A stretch of DNA of 64,000 nt from Thermaerobacillus caldiproteolyticus (GTDB taxonomy: Bacteria; Bacillota; Bacilli; Bacillales; Anoxybacillaceae): the NCBI RefSeq assembly GCF_013761245.1, contig NZ_JACDUT010000011.1, forward strand, positions 1 through 64,000, in the 5' to 3' direction. A model generated the notes under the pieces. The model was given only the letters and a program-made list of their open reading frames with translations. It searched no databases and had not been told where the DNA came from. Positions within the stretch are counted from its first letter, which is position 1. Each line of letters begins with the position of its first letter. Made by a program: the position numbers and the translations under genes. Positions 63,786 through 64,000 of this stretch are shown here, in pieces.

Positions 63786-64000
63786 TTCCAATTCGACCCC
63801 TGTTTTTTAGTGTTTTTTATAAAAGAAGCGTTCATGCTATATATCTACAAAACGACTGTTACTCGACTATTCCATTGAAGAAGTATCGATACGTAAAGCG
63901 TAATCAGCAAGGAGTACATCACTGTCTTCTTACAGTCAATAACCGTTCTCCATGTAAAGTAGCATAATACATTATTCAGTGATTCGTCAAATGAATCGTC
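63786..64000. other. Upstream region of the LTA-synthase gene
   Basis: AT-rich, no gene recognised before the window ends. The promoter for the minus-strand gene must lie here but I could not fix it. Confidence 0.4.

Overview
The window is a low-GC Gram-positive chromosome segment, most likely Bacillaceae (Geobacillus/Parageobacillus/Anoxybacillus-like). The evidence is the order 23S-5S-ten tRNAs, arginase, sigW-rsiW, cdaA-cdaR-glmM, glmS ribozyme-glmS, together with a SAM-I riboswitch, MhqN/MhqP-type proteins and an LTA synthase. The genus is inferred, not proven.

Layout. 1-1412: end of an rRNA operon and a tRNA array (Asn, Thr, Glu, Val, Thr, Tyr, Gln, Lys, Gly, Ala). 1514-9603: housekeeping block: rocF; sigW/rsiW behind a canonical sigma-W promoter; the c-di-AMP cyclase and its regulator; GlmM; and GlmS, whose leader contains the glmS ribozyme.

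9629-24329: a complete Tn7-like transposon (14,701 bp) inserted 25 bp downstream of the glmS stop, the classical attTn7 position. It has TGT...ACA ends, multiple TnsB-type end repeats and an exact 5-bp target duplication (GTTTT). It encodes an uncharacterised protein, then TnsA, TnsB, TnsC (split by a frameshift at or near a slippery T-run), TnsD/TniQ and TnsE. The AT-rich cargo is a small HTH protein, a DNA methyltransferase, a HerA-type ATPase and a NurA-type nuclease, which together look like a defence or DNA-processing module. Directly behind the element lie a second end-like sequence resembling the Tn7 TnsB site (24335), a terminator, and a third end almost identical to the first (24401). 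A PIN-like nuclease gene follows. This suggests repeated occupation of attTn7.

26285-38819: accessory region. It holds a BceAB-like peptide-antibiotic transporter with relics of its two-component system, an integrase relic, an intact response regulator/ABC-2 transporter/histidine kinase cluster, a macrolide-type glycosyltransferase, a GNAT acetyltransferase and a secreted PPC-domain protein. 38940-43370: a graveyard of IS110, IS256 and ISL3 fragments around one hypothetical gene.

43879-47859: an S-box (SAM-I) controlled sulfur-scavenging operon on the minus strand (acyl-CoA-dehydrogenase-like flavoprotein, MetQ-like lipoprotein, FMN monooxygenase). 48080-52638: a transaldolase relic, a Cys/Met-metabolism PLP enzyme and an MhqN/MhqP quinone-stress pair with operator-like repeats.

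53157-54718: a TnpB-related RuvC protein whose C-terminus lies in the -1 frame after a dnaX-type slippery heptamer and a hairpin. A highly structured, possibly omega-RNA-like segment follows, abutting a MerR/TipAS regulator. 55894-63785: AraC regulator, PadR/HAAS-type pair with palindromic operators, DsbA/FrnE protein, thioesterase, a type I toxin-antitoxin locus, a DUF2332 protein and an LTA-synthase-family enzyme.
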